64,000 bases of DNA from the NCBI RefSeq assembly GCF_032118995.1, contig NC_092652.1:20072544-20136543 (forward strand), written 5' to 3'. The notes under the pieces were generated by a model. The model was not told the DNA's origin, searched no databases, and saw nothing but the letters and a program-made list of their open reading frames with translations. Origin of the DNA: Asterias amurensis (lineage: Eukaryota > Echinodermata > Asteroidea > Forcipulatida > Asteriidae). This document shows, one piece after another, positions 10,501 to 19,680 of this stretch. The translations under genes and the position numbers were made by a program. How positions within the stretch are numbered: position 1 is the first letter of the stretch; each line of letters starts with the position of its first letter.

Positions 10501-13500
10501 GGCTGTTAGTGTAGTGTGGACGTGAGATGTATCAGGTTTGTGAGGACAGTCAAAGTGAATATTAAAATCACCAAGGCAGATTAGTTTTCCAGGTAGCTCA
10601 TCAATGTATTCGATGAACCGATCGAAGTCACTGAGAAATGTAGATGTCTTAAGTTTGTTTCTTGCAGACGGAGGAGGTCTGTAGATTACTGCTAAGTGGA
10701 GGTGATGCGTGGTATCAGATATAAGAGCATGCTCAAATGTACTTGTTTCAAAATTGTCACATGGAACATGTATCAAGTGAAGCTCGTCACGAAAGATGAC
10801 AGCAATACCTCCATGCTTGTCCCCGGGGCGCGGAATGTTAATGCACATGAACCCAGGTGGGGTTATCTCGTTAATGATTACTTGATCATTAAAGTCAAGC
10901 CAAGTTTCTGTTAAAAACATTATATCAATGTTCTGGAATATAATGTAGTCGCAGATGATCAGGGATTTGTTGCAGGCAGAGTGGACGTTCCAGTGAGCTA
11001 CATTAAGATAGCTTGATTCATTGTCTTGCGAGGGTTGTGACATAGATGGTTGCAGACCATATCGGACATTTGGAATAGTGCTCTTAATTTTACGGTGGCG
11101 GATATGAGAACCAGCCCGCCGACTTCGTAGATGAAGCAGTCCCAGGTCCTTAAGATTTTGGAATACATGGGTTGGCAATGTACACAAGTTGTTGCTAGGT
11201 TTTAGAGCAAGAAGTTCAGATCTAGTGTACAGGAGAGATGGCATTGAGTTTGTTTGTTCAAGCTGTACACTTTCATTCATAGTGACGTAATAAGCAGAGT
11301 CAAGCATTGTTGTGTCCATGGTGATAACAATGCCCAACGGAGTATAGGCAGACAAAGCGTATACAAGACTTACTGTTAGCAAGGTGACTGGAAACATCCT
11401 GCAAAACATCCAGAATATTTCAGCAAAACAAGGTCTGATTTTTCCTTTACAGGTCCTAGCTGATGCACTACACCATATTCGAAGCTATGTCAAGAATTGG
11501 GTGGTAAAATCCAAGCATAACAAGAATATTTCATTGAGATTTCCGGAGCAAATTCTCATAAGCGGCAGCAGCAAAAACAGCGCCCTCTATCAGAGTACTA
11601 ATTCAAACAACCGAGTTCAAGTACTTTAAGAAAGTTTAATTTGAAAATAAATAATATTAATAAGAGTGGCTTCTTATACAGCGCTTATATCCGTCACGTA
11701 TGAACGCTCAAGGCGTTTCAACATTCAGTATTTCCCTCCAAGGTATGTGGAGTACGTTTGATTTATGCGAGCTAGTGCCTACTCATAGCATCATGTAATG
11801 GTTTACAAAGTGCTGTGGCGCAATATATATTGCCAATCAAACCAAGTACACCGGGGGCAAAACCCTTATTATTTTGATAACTCAATGGTTCTTTTGCGTG
11901 CATTTCAAAACACACTGGACCAACGGCTTTAGGTCCCATCCGAAGGAAGAGGCATCATGGAAGAGTGTCTTGCTGAAGGACACAGCTGTCACACCACGGA
12001 CTCGAACTGGGACTCGAAAGCTTAAATCGGGTGCTCTTAACCGCTAGAGTCCATGACACACCACTTTGTATATAGCACCTTACTTCCAGGCATGGCATAC
12101 AGCAAAGTGTAAATCTTGTGAGAAGTGGTGTCTCTTTTCGGGTCCGCAACATAAAATGTCATGAATATCATACTCATCTTTATAATGATATTGAAATATC
12201 ATTATTGAATTTTCAATTTTCAATTGTCCTCCTTCCAGGTGTATTAACGGCCTCTGGTGACAGCTGGTCTCAGCAGAGAAAGTTTTCTCTGACTGTCTTG
12301 AGAGGGTTAGGTGTGGGTAAGTCTAGTTTTGAAGTCTCCGTCGCTACTGAAGCAGGATGTCTTATCGAAGCCATCATCAAAGAGCACGGGGACAATCCTT
12401 TCAATCCAACCCATCTGATTAGTAACGCTGTTTCGAACGTCATCTGCTCCGTTACCCTGGGTAAAAGATTCGACTACTCTGATCCAAAGTTCCAGCAACT
12501 GCTTAAGTTGTTGAACCGTAACTTTGAACTCTTGTCTGGTGGTGGAGCGTATTCGTGTCTCCCAATTATGGACTATCTATCATTCACTTCAATACACAAA
12601 GAGCTACAAACTAATGCGCGTCTGGTGGTAGAGTTCATCAAGGAATGTATAGAGGAGCACCGTAGAAGTTTGGACGCCAACAATCCCAAAGATTTCATCG
12701 ACGTTTTCCTTAGAGACATCTCCGAAAATGAGACCAAGAATGTCGAGAGTCACGTCACTGCTGACAACATGTTACTGACTACATTTGAGCTCTTTGCAGC
12801 TGGAACAGAGACTTCATCATCCACCCTCCGTTGGGCTTTACTGTACATGATGGCCTACCCTGAGGTACAAGCCAGGGTTCAGAGGGAGCTCGACGATGCA
12901 GTAGGTAGAGACCGTTTACCCAACATGGCGGACAAACCTCAGCTGCCATACACAGAGGCGACCATCCTGGAGGTGCAACGTCTGGCGTCCATTGGATCTC
13001 TTGGCCTTGCTCACATGTTCTCCAAAGATACCAGCCTATTTGGCTACGATATCCCAAAGGGGACAATGCTTTTTGCTAATCTTTGGGCCGTCAGCCGAGA
13101 TCCATCCATCTGGTCCGATCCAGAGAGGTTTAATCCGGAGAGATTTCTTGACGAAGCTGGTTTCTTGAAGCCAAGGGAGGAGCATCTGCCTTTTAGTACA
13201 GGTAAAGAAAACCAATATACGTCGGGACCCCCAAATAAAACTCGATGTAGTGAACAAGTCACCCATACCAATATTGCGTTGAATAAACGTATTTTCTTGA
13301 TGATTTTAACTCATTTGTTCTCTGAAGAATTTGCCCTATAAATATTAAATGCATTATGTGTGCGTTGTCGTTATCGTCACATCTATTCGCTTTTAAAACG
13401 CGTAGAGTCAAAAGGAAAAGCCATATTTTACCGAGTGATGACAATCTGGGTGGGTTTTTTTCAAGTGAAAATTGTTCACAATGAGCACGAAATAGAGGCG

Positions 13501-14158
13501 GAAACTCGACAAGCCCCTTCACATACAACGTGGACGACATGCGAATGAAGCGTCCCAAAATATAGGACTCCTATATTCTTCAATTTGAGATCGTCGCGGC
13601 AGTAAACATGGTGGAAAAGGGATCTATGATTTGTTTCTTTTTTTGCTTAAATATCACATTGTAGCCAAAACATTGGCAATATAATAACACAAGCAAAGCA
13701 ATATTAAAAACTGAAAAGAAGAGACTTAAAAAACAACAGAACGATACATGACTTGTCCAGTAATCAAATTGGCAACGGTCTGTGTCGACTGCATACTATC
13801 ATCTTTTTGAGTACTTACGACAGGTGGCACTGTCTGTTTTAGGCATCGACCATCTTGGACTGTTGAGGTATATTCTGCGTTAGACACTGTGTTCTCGAGT
13901 CATCGGCATCGCCTCGGACCATATCTTTAATAAACAAGAATCACAACCAGTACTTCATTATTTGTTTCACTTGCAGGTCGCCGTGTGTGTCTGGGAGAGC
14001 GACTTGCCAAGATGGAGCTGTTCATCTTCTTCTCACATTTCCTGCATCAGTTCACCTTCAAGAAACCTAAAGATGTTCAACAGCTGTCCTTCGAGGCTAA
14101 CAACGGTCTTGCGTTGACTCCGATGCCATTTGAGACCTGCGCAGTCCCAAGAAAGTAA
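7505..14158 (+). CDS. Cytochrome P450, CYP2 type (gene B), 500 aa
   Basis: This gene encodes a probable ER-anchored haem mono-oxygenase. Exons are 7505-7862, 12239-13201 and 13977-14158, with GT-AG borders and phase 1 introns, giving 1503 nt with the stop and no break. The start at 7505 gives MAFLQHVF and an anchor of about 20 hydrophobic residues, then RRPRNLPPGPTGWPLLGY. Key sites are WSQQR (C-helix), AAGTETSSS (I-helix, about 306-311), EVQR (K-helix E364/R367), NPERF, and FSTGRRVCLGE with the haem ligand Cys445. It ends CAVPRK. A codon insertion gives EAIIKEHG where sisters have one fewer Ile. From memory of vertebrate genes, both introns match CYP2 positions (before the V-x-A-S-G-D-x-W block and inside the haem-loop Gly). 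Intron 1 is 4.4 kb because of a LINE and a SINE. No subfamily is assigned. Confidence 0.92.
7957..11600 (-). mobile_element. L2/CR1-type LINE retrotransposon, antisense in intron 1 of gene B
   Basis: The element runs on the minus strand. Its 3' end is a trinucleotide tail, seen on the plus strand as (ATA)n at about 7960-7979 next to ATTTATATAGCGCC, as CR1/L2-group LINEs often have. Its 5' edge is near 11600, where intron text shared with genes A and D (GAGTTCAAGTACTT) resumes. It holds one whole ORF (8167-11409) with endonuclease and reverse transcriptase. No separate ORF1 is visible upstream, so it is probably 5' short or an ORF2-only copy. No target duplication was found. Confidence 0.88.
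8167..11409 (-). CDS. LINE ORF2: endonuclease and reverse transcriptase, 1080 aa
   Basis: This protein would nick target DNA and reverse-transcribe its own RNA. The APE-type endonuclease spans about 135-355: AHWNVHS (138-144), the acid in LTETWL (E168), HGGIAVIFRD, LICLGDFNIHFD (D281) and ISDHGVV (D346, H347). The reverse transcriptase spans about 615-880: NYRPISNLQYL (640-650), FMVMLDLSAAFDTLDH, FGVPQGSVIGP and the catalytic HMYADDIQIY (YADD 803-806). The C-terminal part has LSRLDYCNSLLCGL and LHWLPVEKRI, as in L2-like elements. The frame has no stop over 1080 codons, so it looks young and perhaps competent. The first methionine is uncertain; the N-terminal 130 residues match no domain I can name. 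Confidence 0.9.
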   Translation of the reverse strand: MFCRMFPVTLLTVSLVYALSAYTPLGIVITMDTTMLDSAYYVTMNESVQLEQTNSMPSLLYTRSELLALKPSNNLCTLPTHVFQNLKDLGLLHLRSRRAGSHIRHRKIKSTIPNVRYGLQPSMSQPSQDNESSYLNVAHWNVHSACNKSLIICDYIIFQNIDIMFLTETWLDFNDQVIINEITPPGFMCINIPRPGDKHGGIAVIFRDELHLIHVPCDNFETSTFEHALISDTTHHLHLAVIYRPPPSARNKLKTSTFLSDFDRFIEYIDELPGKLICLGDFNIHFDCPHKPDTSHVHTTLTAYGFKQLVTGPTHKLGHTLDGIIVKSDNDELVSDCTVDINDISDHGVVNCKLHFIKPQPVLMASKFRDFRKIDHNAFARELTERLHDVTCEGDVDTAVVEFNSAVNCALDIYAPLLTSKPKPKRAKPRWYNNDVDDARRGRRQAERKWRKSRLPSDRTNYEQSKRKLAEVLVKAKSVFYRESLIGSSPNEVFRIVNNLTGKPRLTPSIQDSPTVLAQAFSKFFTDRIKNIRAHMDDVQLDSTSSADLHTCPPSAQFAHFMPITKDYLHKVIKNSATKSCQLDIVPTWVFKKHTATFLPKLTEIVNTSLTSGVFPELFKKAVITPSLKKQSLNKEVLKNYRPISNLQYLAKLMEKIACEQLSRHIVQHQLAEPLQSAYRPNHSTETALLHVQNDILRAIDKNNAIFMVMLDLSAAFDTLDHQTLLQRFHDRFGITDTALDWFTSYFNNRKSRVILPDGVTSDETVLRFGVPQGSVIGPQAFTMYLSPIGDLLRQHEVKFHMYADDIQIYVEFDPKIPNDAECGLFKLSKCISDVQHWMSSNKLQLNEEKTEFFIASSSCNYKHLAHLTLPINNSTLHPSTSIRNLGVVFDNTMSMSDHVTSVCKSANYHLRNIGRIRKYIDAEACHAAVRALVLSRLDYCNSLLCGLKQSDLSKLQKIQNRASRIIFSYPNHVPTSPLIKQLHWLPVEKRIMFKLALNMFKCMSGTFPAYISNSLETRATKSNLRSQGNLYIPRTTRKSGDRAFSVAGPRMWNSLPNSTKSSSSVTLFKRSLKTFIYNQ
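11640..12063 (-). mobile_element. tRNA-derived SINE, and an adjoining unassigned repeat, in intron 1 of gene B
   Basis: Read on the minus strand from about 12063, the sequence has an A-box-like TAGCGGTTAAGAGC and a B-box-like CAGTTCGAGTCC, spaced as in a tRNA. It continues with TGTGTCCTTCAGCAAGACAC, a phrase common in tRNA-related SINEs. The tail side toward 11800 is diverged. A further repeat-like stretch at 11660-11760 (ACAGCGCTTATATCCGTCACG) may be a separate element. Confidence 0.65.
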
Positions 14159-14634
14159 ATGCATGCTGCCAAGTTGAATAGTTATTTGTTGTACTAAAAG
14201 GCGTGCAAGCGATATAACAAGTCGTTTACTCGACAATGTCAATCGAACGAGATAATAAATTAGTCTTATATCATCGTCATTTTCGTTGACCAAGACAGTA
14301 TTACCGCCATTTTGAGATTTAAAATGTACACATAGTATTCTATTGACTCCCAAAATAGTTCACTCCCAAATGGTGCAAATCTATGACGCGCATTGGTCGT
14401 ACAATGGGGGTTCACTGTTCTTATAATAATGAGTTGAGGTATTGATGGTGAGGTATCAATATATATTTGGTTTGCGGTAATAGTGTGTATCTACTTGCCA
14501 TGTAGAGTTACTGCTGTTGTTGTTATCACTTAAAGAGGCTTTGTCGTCATGATCAAAGCAAGCCTTTGGCTGTACATGAATGATCTCCCGCAGTTTTCAG
14601 TCCAAATAGAGGGCGCATGTGTTCTATAACTGTG

Positions 14635-14873
14635 GGTGCGTTCGTTTAGCTTCACTGGGTCTACCCCGCGGTGCTCACTCGGGTGAGCCCCTGACAAGAG
14701 CTAGTCGAACGATCACACTCGCCCTCTCGTGGTGACGGCATGCACCTCTCAGGTCACCCCAAGTGACCCACTCCACAAGCAGGGCAATTGGGGCTGACCG
14801 GGGTGAGCCCCGTCAGAGCTATTCGATACCGGAGCAGACCGGGGTCGACCCAGGGAAGCTAAACGAACGCACC
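14635..14873. mobile_element. Terminal-inverted-repeat element, GGTGCGTTCGTTTAGC ends (unit 1)
   Basis: GGTGCGTTCGTTTAGCTTC at the left is mirrored by GAAGCTAAACGAACGCACC at the right. The interior is rich in CGGGTGAGCCCC-like motifs and does not code. A shorter relative lies at 16736-16870. The superfamily is not clear. Confidence 0.75.
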
Positions 14874-15087
14874 ATGTATAAGTAGCCTGAACACCTAGCC
14901 TGACGTCACACTTCAAGGCTCCAGAATTATGCCAAATACCCGGCTTTAAGCTGATGTCCAGATCCGCACAAATGTACCTTTGACCTCGCAGCTATTTCAC
15001 ATGGAGACTCACAGTCAAACATATGTATCTGGGTCACGAGAAAATAGTGAAAAACCAATTACACATTTTTCATAACATCGATTTTAA

Positions 15088-16073
15088 AGTCACCTGGAAA
15101 TATTTTTAAAAAATCTTCAAACATAAGAGTATGTGTTTCTGAACAATAAAATAATTTGTTGAGTAAATTGTTTTTAACAATTTATGATTATGTTCTAAAA
15201 TTGTTTAATAAAGTTATGGGGGGATGACTCCGCCTACCCCTTTTGTGACGTCAATCAAGGCAGACTTTGCCTCGATCGAACATCGAACACACGTACGTGC
15301 AAGTACATGCAAGTACATTCACGTCCTAGTCGTGAGTTTGTACGTTTCGAAAAAGGTTTTTTTCTTGCATTTTCCCGGCAACGTCGACCAGGTGTATTGC
15401 TGCTGGATGCAGCAAAACAACTAAAGATGGGGTCAGTTTGCAAAGTGGTCCGGTACGACGTCTTTTCCAGCGCTGTGCAGCAAACACTTCGAGCCGTCGA
15501 TTTCGAGAATGCGGACTACACCACACATTTTGACATGAAGAGAAAAGTTCTTTTCTAAAACATGACGCCATTCCAAAAGTTTGTCCAGCTAGTGAGTAAA
15601 TCGAAGAAGGTACCTGAAAGACGTAACGAACCTAGAGCATTTGCCTAACGTGACAAAAGTCAGGTATTGTTTCAACTTTGAGGGCATGATTTTAGCTTGC
15701 GCCAAGCGTAACTATCTTGTGTTGGTACTGCATGCGATTCACCGTGTTGGCAATCCGAGAGGACCGTCCGCGCAGCAGCCATACAGTGCGTGAAGTCTGC
15801 TCCATGACCGTATTTCTGTACGTAAGCATCATACCGATCAGGTATCCAGACGTAGTGTACGGGGCCAGAATACACATTTTCTCTTCAAACTTCGCGCCTC
15901 GATTGACGTCAAGAACAGCGCCCTCTCGGGTCGGGCTTACTTTTAAATTTATAAATAAAATGGAAACAAATTTGTTAAACCTGAGTTAATTGTTTATTCC
16001 TATTCCACTCATCAAAACACATTATTTTAGTAACAAAAGCTGTATTTTGACAAAATACCACTTACAGGTGACT
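15088..16073. mobile_element. Kolobok-like element with THAP fragment (K1, unit 1)
   Basis: The left end is TTAA (15084-15087) then AGTCACCTGGAAATATTT; the right end is CCACTTACAGGTGACT then TTCA, a worn TTAA. A degraded THAP zinc-finger reading runs on the plus strand at about 15375-15550 (TRCIAAGCSKTTKDGVSL, then a short LCSKHFEPS after a shift). The element is longer than its unit 2 partner by about 185 bp at 15185-15372. TTAA sites plus a THAP domain are the described hallmarks of Kolobok transposons; no transposase core is present. Confidence 0.7.
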
Positions 16074-16735
16074 TTCAACAAAATTAATGAAACGCTCATA
16101 CCGGGCAATAAACTCAAAACGGGAAATTATTTTAAATTATTTCTCATCAAAGACAGACAGAAATATTTCAAGAGATGTGTTCTACTATCGTTCCCATTAG
16201 ACAGTGTAAGTTTTATGTAAATCTATAACCTTACACGATGTTGTTTTCCTTAACAAATCTAAAACAGAAAAGGCAAACTGAAAACGCTCAATACTGGGAC
16301 TTCCAAAGACTGCGGTGCTCACTCAAGGAGTAATATTGTGTGTATTAGGCCATAAGTAGAAGTTTTGCTGCCGTGTTTATTGTACAATCACGTTTAAGGT
16401 GTGTACGCGTGTGAATAGATGCGAGGTCAAGCACGAAAGAAGTTCATTCCTCCGTGGTCAAAACTATAATCATCGGTCTGGCAGGATCTCACCAGATGGT
16501 GATCTCGGCTGGTGTAGGCGTTCAATTCACGAGCCTTGAAAAAGTGCAAGTCAAATGTTCAGGCTAGTCGGGATTAATGGTTCCCTCTTTTGTGCCATTT
16601 GAATCTTTAGCGCTCGTTAGAGTGACAGTGTGGTAGAAATAGGTCAGGGGGAACAAAAATAGATTGGTTCCAGTGTACACAGCGAGTGTTGACCTGTATT
16701 ATTTATCTTTCCACTGTTGTCGAAGCAATTTGATT

Positions 16736-16870
16736 GGGTGCGTTCGTTTAGCTTCCCCGGGGTCGACCCCGGTGTGTGGCATTTCTTTTCCAGGACGAAC
16801 GTGACTTTCGTCCCGGAAAAAAAACCGCCACACACCGGGGTCGACCCAGTGAAGCTAAACGAACGCACCC
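16736..16870. mobile_element. Near-palindromic GGGTGCGTTCG element (unit 1)
   Basis: GGGTGCGTTCGTTTAGCTTC then CCCGGGGTCGACCCCGG opens it, and the mirror image closes it at CGAACGCACCC. The whole 135 bp folds back on itself. It sits in the copy of the B-type promoter that precedes the decayed exon at 18421; gene B's own promoter lacks it. Confidence 0.8.
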
Positions 16871-17098
16871 GTTGTTCTTCCTCCATGATTGTATGACGTT
16901 GAGTGCTGCAGGTGGACTGAGTTTAGCACTTGTTTTGTAAACTTAGGAAATAATATGCACAGTTGGTTGTTATTAATACGGTACAGTAATAAAACGATCA
17001 GTTGTTCCTTGTGTGTCAATGTTTTTACTGTATGCGAGCATTTGAATTACCTTTTTTGGGATCTAATAAAGATTATCGTATTTGTAGTGAGAAATTAA

Positions 17099-18321
17099 AG
17101 TCACCTGGAAGTGGTATTTTTTTTAAATACAGCTTTTGTCACTAAAATATGTGTTTTTATGAGAGAAATGTGAATAAAAAGTTAACTATGGTTTAAAAAT
17201 ATTAGTTTTGATTGTATTTACAAATTTACGAGTAGGCCCCGACCCGAGAGGGCGCTGTTCGTGACGTATTTCAAGGCGCGATATTTGAAGAGAAAATTTG
17301 TAGTCAGGCCCCCGTACATTACGTCTGGGAACATGGCACATCAAAACAAATTTAGACACGATTTTACACACATACGTATATCATGGAGGAATAAAACTTG
17401 AACATGTTGAACGCCTAGTGGTTTTTACAAAAGCTATTGCTGCTATTTTTATTTAACTATGCGACTTTTTAGTGACCAAATGGGTTGTAAGATGTGGGTC
17501 TGCCTACGTATTATTATAGAAATACGGCCACGGAGCAGGCTGCACGCACGCACTATGGCTGCTGTATAATGTGCGGACGGTCACATAGGACCTGCACGCA
17601 CGGTGAATCGCATGCGGTATCCAACAAAAAATCGTGTCACTTGGCAAAAGCTAAAAACATACCCTCAAAGTGCAAACTTACCCGAATTTTTTCACGTTTA
17701 GCAAATGCTCCTCTGGGTTCGTCACGTATTTCAGATACCTTCTTCGACTTCTCACTAGCTGGAAAAATTGTTGGGACGGCGTCGTGTTTAAGAATGGCTG
17801 TTTTCGTCATGTCAAAATGAGTGGTGTATCCCGGATTCGAAGCACGACGGCTCGAAGTGTTCGCTGCATAGCGCTGAAAAAAGACGTCGGACCGGACCAC
17901 TTTGCTCTAGTTAATCTAACTGTCGCAGCCCACAACCGCCTATACTTGGGATCTGCAGGAAACAGATGAAGACTGACCCCATCCTTCGTTGTTTTGCTGC
18001 ATCCAGCAGCAATACACCTGGTCGGCATTGCCGGGAAAATGCCAGAAAAAAACCTTTTTCGCAGCGTACAAACTCACGTCTTAGAATTACATGTACTTTT
18101 GCACGTGTGTTTATCTACGCATCGAGGGGGGTCTATGTTTGATCGAGGCAAAGTCTTCCTTTTCCTACGTCACAAAAGGGGTAGGCGGAGTCAACCCCCA
18201 AGCACTTAATTAATTTTTTTAACATATAAATCGTGACAAACAATTACTCAAACAATTGTTTTATTGTTAATAAACATATACTCTTATGTTTAAAAGAAAA
18301 AAAACCTATTTCCATGTGCCT
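17099..18321 (-). mobile_element. Kolobok-like element with THAP fragment (K2, unit 1)
   Basis: TTAA at 17095-17098 then AGTCACCTGGAAGTGG. The far end reads CCATGTGCC then TTTAT, which in the unit 2 copy is a proper TTTAA. About 1.2 kb long, it carries a THAP domain on the minus strand (17637-18028). No DDE transposase follows, so the copy is non-autonomous. Confidence 0.75.
17637..18028 (-). pseudogene. THAP zinc-finger fragment of a DNA transposon (unit 1)
   Basis: On the minus strand from ATG at 18028 the frame reads MPTRCIAAGCSKTTKDGVSL, then FPADPKYRRLW, then WSGPTSFF. A shift in an A run near 17880 breaks the LCSEHFEP part. The next frame carries HFDMTK and AVPTIFP, the motif that closes a THAP domain. 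THAP is a C2CH zinc finger that binds DNA; in transposons it recognises the element's ends. There is no catalytic part, so this is a relic. Confidence 0.75.
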
Positions 18322-18420
18322 TTATTGGATATCTGAATATAACAAACAGAGAAGATCGTGTCGAAAATTTACGTTGCATCCATTGCAGAGTAGGCCATGC
18401 CATCAACTACAAAAAGAAGT

Positions 18421-18603
18421 ATGGCATACCCACAACATGTATTTATTGACTGACAAGTCAGTGATAGTTTGGTTGATAGCTCTCTTCATAGCTACTTACA
18501 TGGTTTTACCGACGGCCGAGGAACTTTCCTCCCGGCCCGACTGAATGGCCCCTTCTTGGCTACCTCCCAAATCTCATCTTGGCTGGGGACGAGTACAAAA
18601 ACA
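18421..18603 (+). pseudogene. Decayed P450 first exon upstream of gene C
   Basis: This is a B-like first exon: ATGGCATACCCACAACATGT, then TCCTCCCGGCCCGACTGAAT, then GGCTACCTCCCAAATCTCAT and GGGGACGAGTACAAAAAC. A frameshift with stop early on, a stop where PTGW should be and an extra ACTT in the anchor make it non-functional. It breaks off at about 18603 without a donor site. The upstream DNA also resembles the gene B leader (GCATCCATTGCAGAG against gene B's GTATCCGTTGCAGAA). It marks a lost P450 gene between B and C. Confidence 0.85.
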
Positions 18604-19003
18604 TAAGCGTCTTTTCACTAATTAAGCTCGAGCCCTTTTTTTGCAAATCTGGGCCTAATTTCACAGCGCTACTAAACGGTATAGGCAATTTTTCGTGCTT
18701 ACTGTAGCAAAACATTTTAGTGCGCAAGCGTATTGCGGCCATATTGCGCGTTTATCACGAATTTGCATTTGTGACGTCATTCATTTTCGTGCAGTAAGCA
18801 CTGGAAGGTTAGCATACCTCTTCGTGTGCTTATGGTTAGCAGCGCTAAGAAATGAAAATCGCACAGTAGGCACAACTCTGACCTCTGTAGTTCTATAAAA
18901 TTTGACCCGTCCCTCCTTTTCATTGTCGCGGCCTTCATGATCGGTTGTGACGTTATGAACAACAGAGTGGTATTGCCTGTTCACGTCCTTTGTATAAACT
19001 TAA

Positions 19004-19386
19004 AGGGAATGTACACGTTTGGTAATTACTCAAAACATATATTAACTTAAAAACTAACTTGGTAATTACGGGCATTTGAGAGCTGTTGATAGTATAAAAC
19101 ATTGAGAGAAACGTTACGACTCCCTCTGAAGCAGCATACATTTAGAGAACCAGATGGAATTTCTCACTAAAATAATAAAAGACTTCTAGCATGAAGTCTT
19201 TTATTCCTATCTGAAAGCACACCGAATTCGTCCAACAAGGGTGTTTTTTCTCCCATCATTTTCTCGCAACTTCGGTGACCAATTGAGCCCAGAGTTTCAC
19301 AGGCTTGTTATTTTTTACTTAAGTTGGGATGGATACACCAATTGAGACGACTGGTCTTTGACAATTACTAAACGTGTACCTTTCCT
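19004..19386. mobile_element. TTAA-flanked MITE, GGGAATGTACACG ends (unit 1)
   Basis: TTAA at 19000-19003 then AGGGAATGTACACGTTTGG. The right end is ACTAAACGTGTACCTTTCC then TTTAA. It is a relative of family 1, sharing GGTAATTACTCAAA and the GCTCCCTCTGAAG style interior. Confidence 0.75.
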
Positions 19387-19553
19387 TTAAACCTTGTTCT
19401 GCCCTTTTTAGCCCTTTTGTGTTTGGGCACGCGTGCATGGAGCGGCCCCCACAGAAGATGCCCTTGATATCCACTGTTGTCGTAGCTATTGTGCAAAGTC
19501 TCCAGTGTCAGTGTTAGATTACCACGTATCAGGATGACAGTCATTACTGCCTT

Positions 19554-19560
19554 ATATAAA
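19554..19560 (+). promoter_or_regulatory. Candidate TATA box of gene C
   Basis: TATATAA lies 127 nt before the start codon. Gene D has TATAAAA at the matching place (30204). The shared downstream leader (ACATTAAAACCAATCTTTG) suggests a 5' untranslated region of about 100 nt. Confidence 0.5.
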
Positions 19561-19680
19561 TTCAGTTGTTTGTTGAAACATTAAAACCAATCTTTGAATA
19601 AATAAGAACAATACATAGAGTGTCGCGAACTTGCTGTTAGTATACCCGTCAGACACTGTGGAGTAATTCACAGTGTAAGT

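Noticed and set aside
8180-11629. Many plus-strand open frames over the LINE
   Set aside because: They are the reverse side of the LINE reading frame.
11990-12063. tRNA gene on the minus strand in intron 1 of gene B
   Set aside because: The A and B boxes are followed by SINE body text, and the arms do not close as a cloverleaf by eye.
17494-17820. Plus-strand open frames within K2
   Set aside because: They are shadows of the minus-strand THAP fragment and show no domain of their own.
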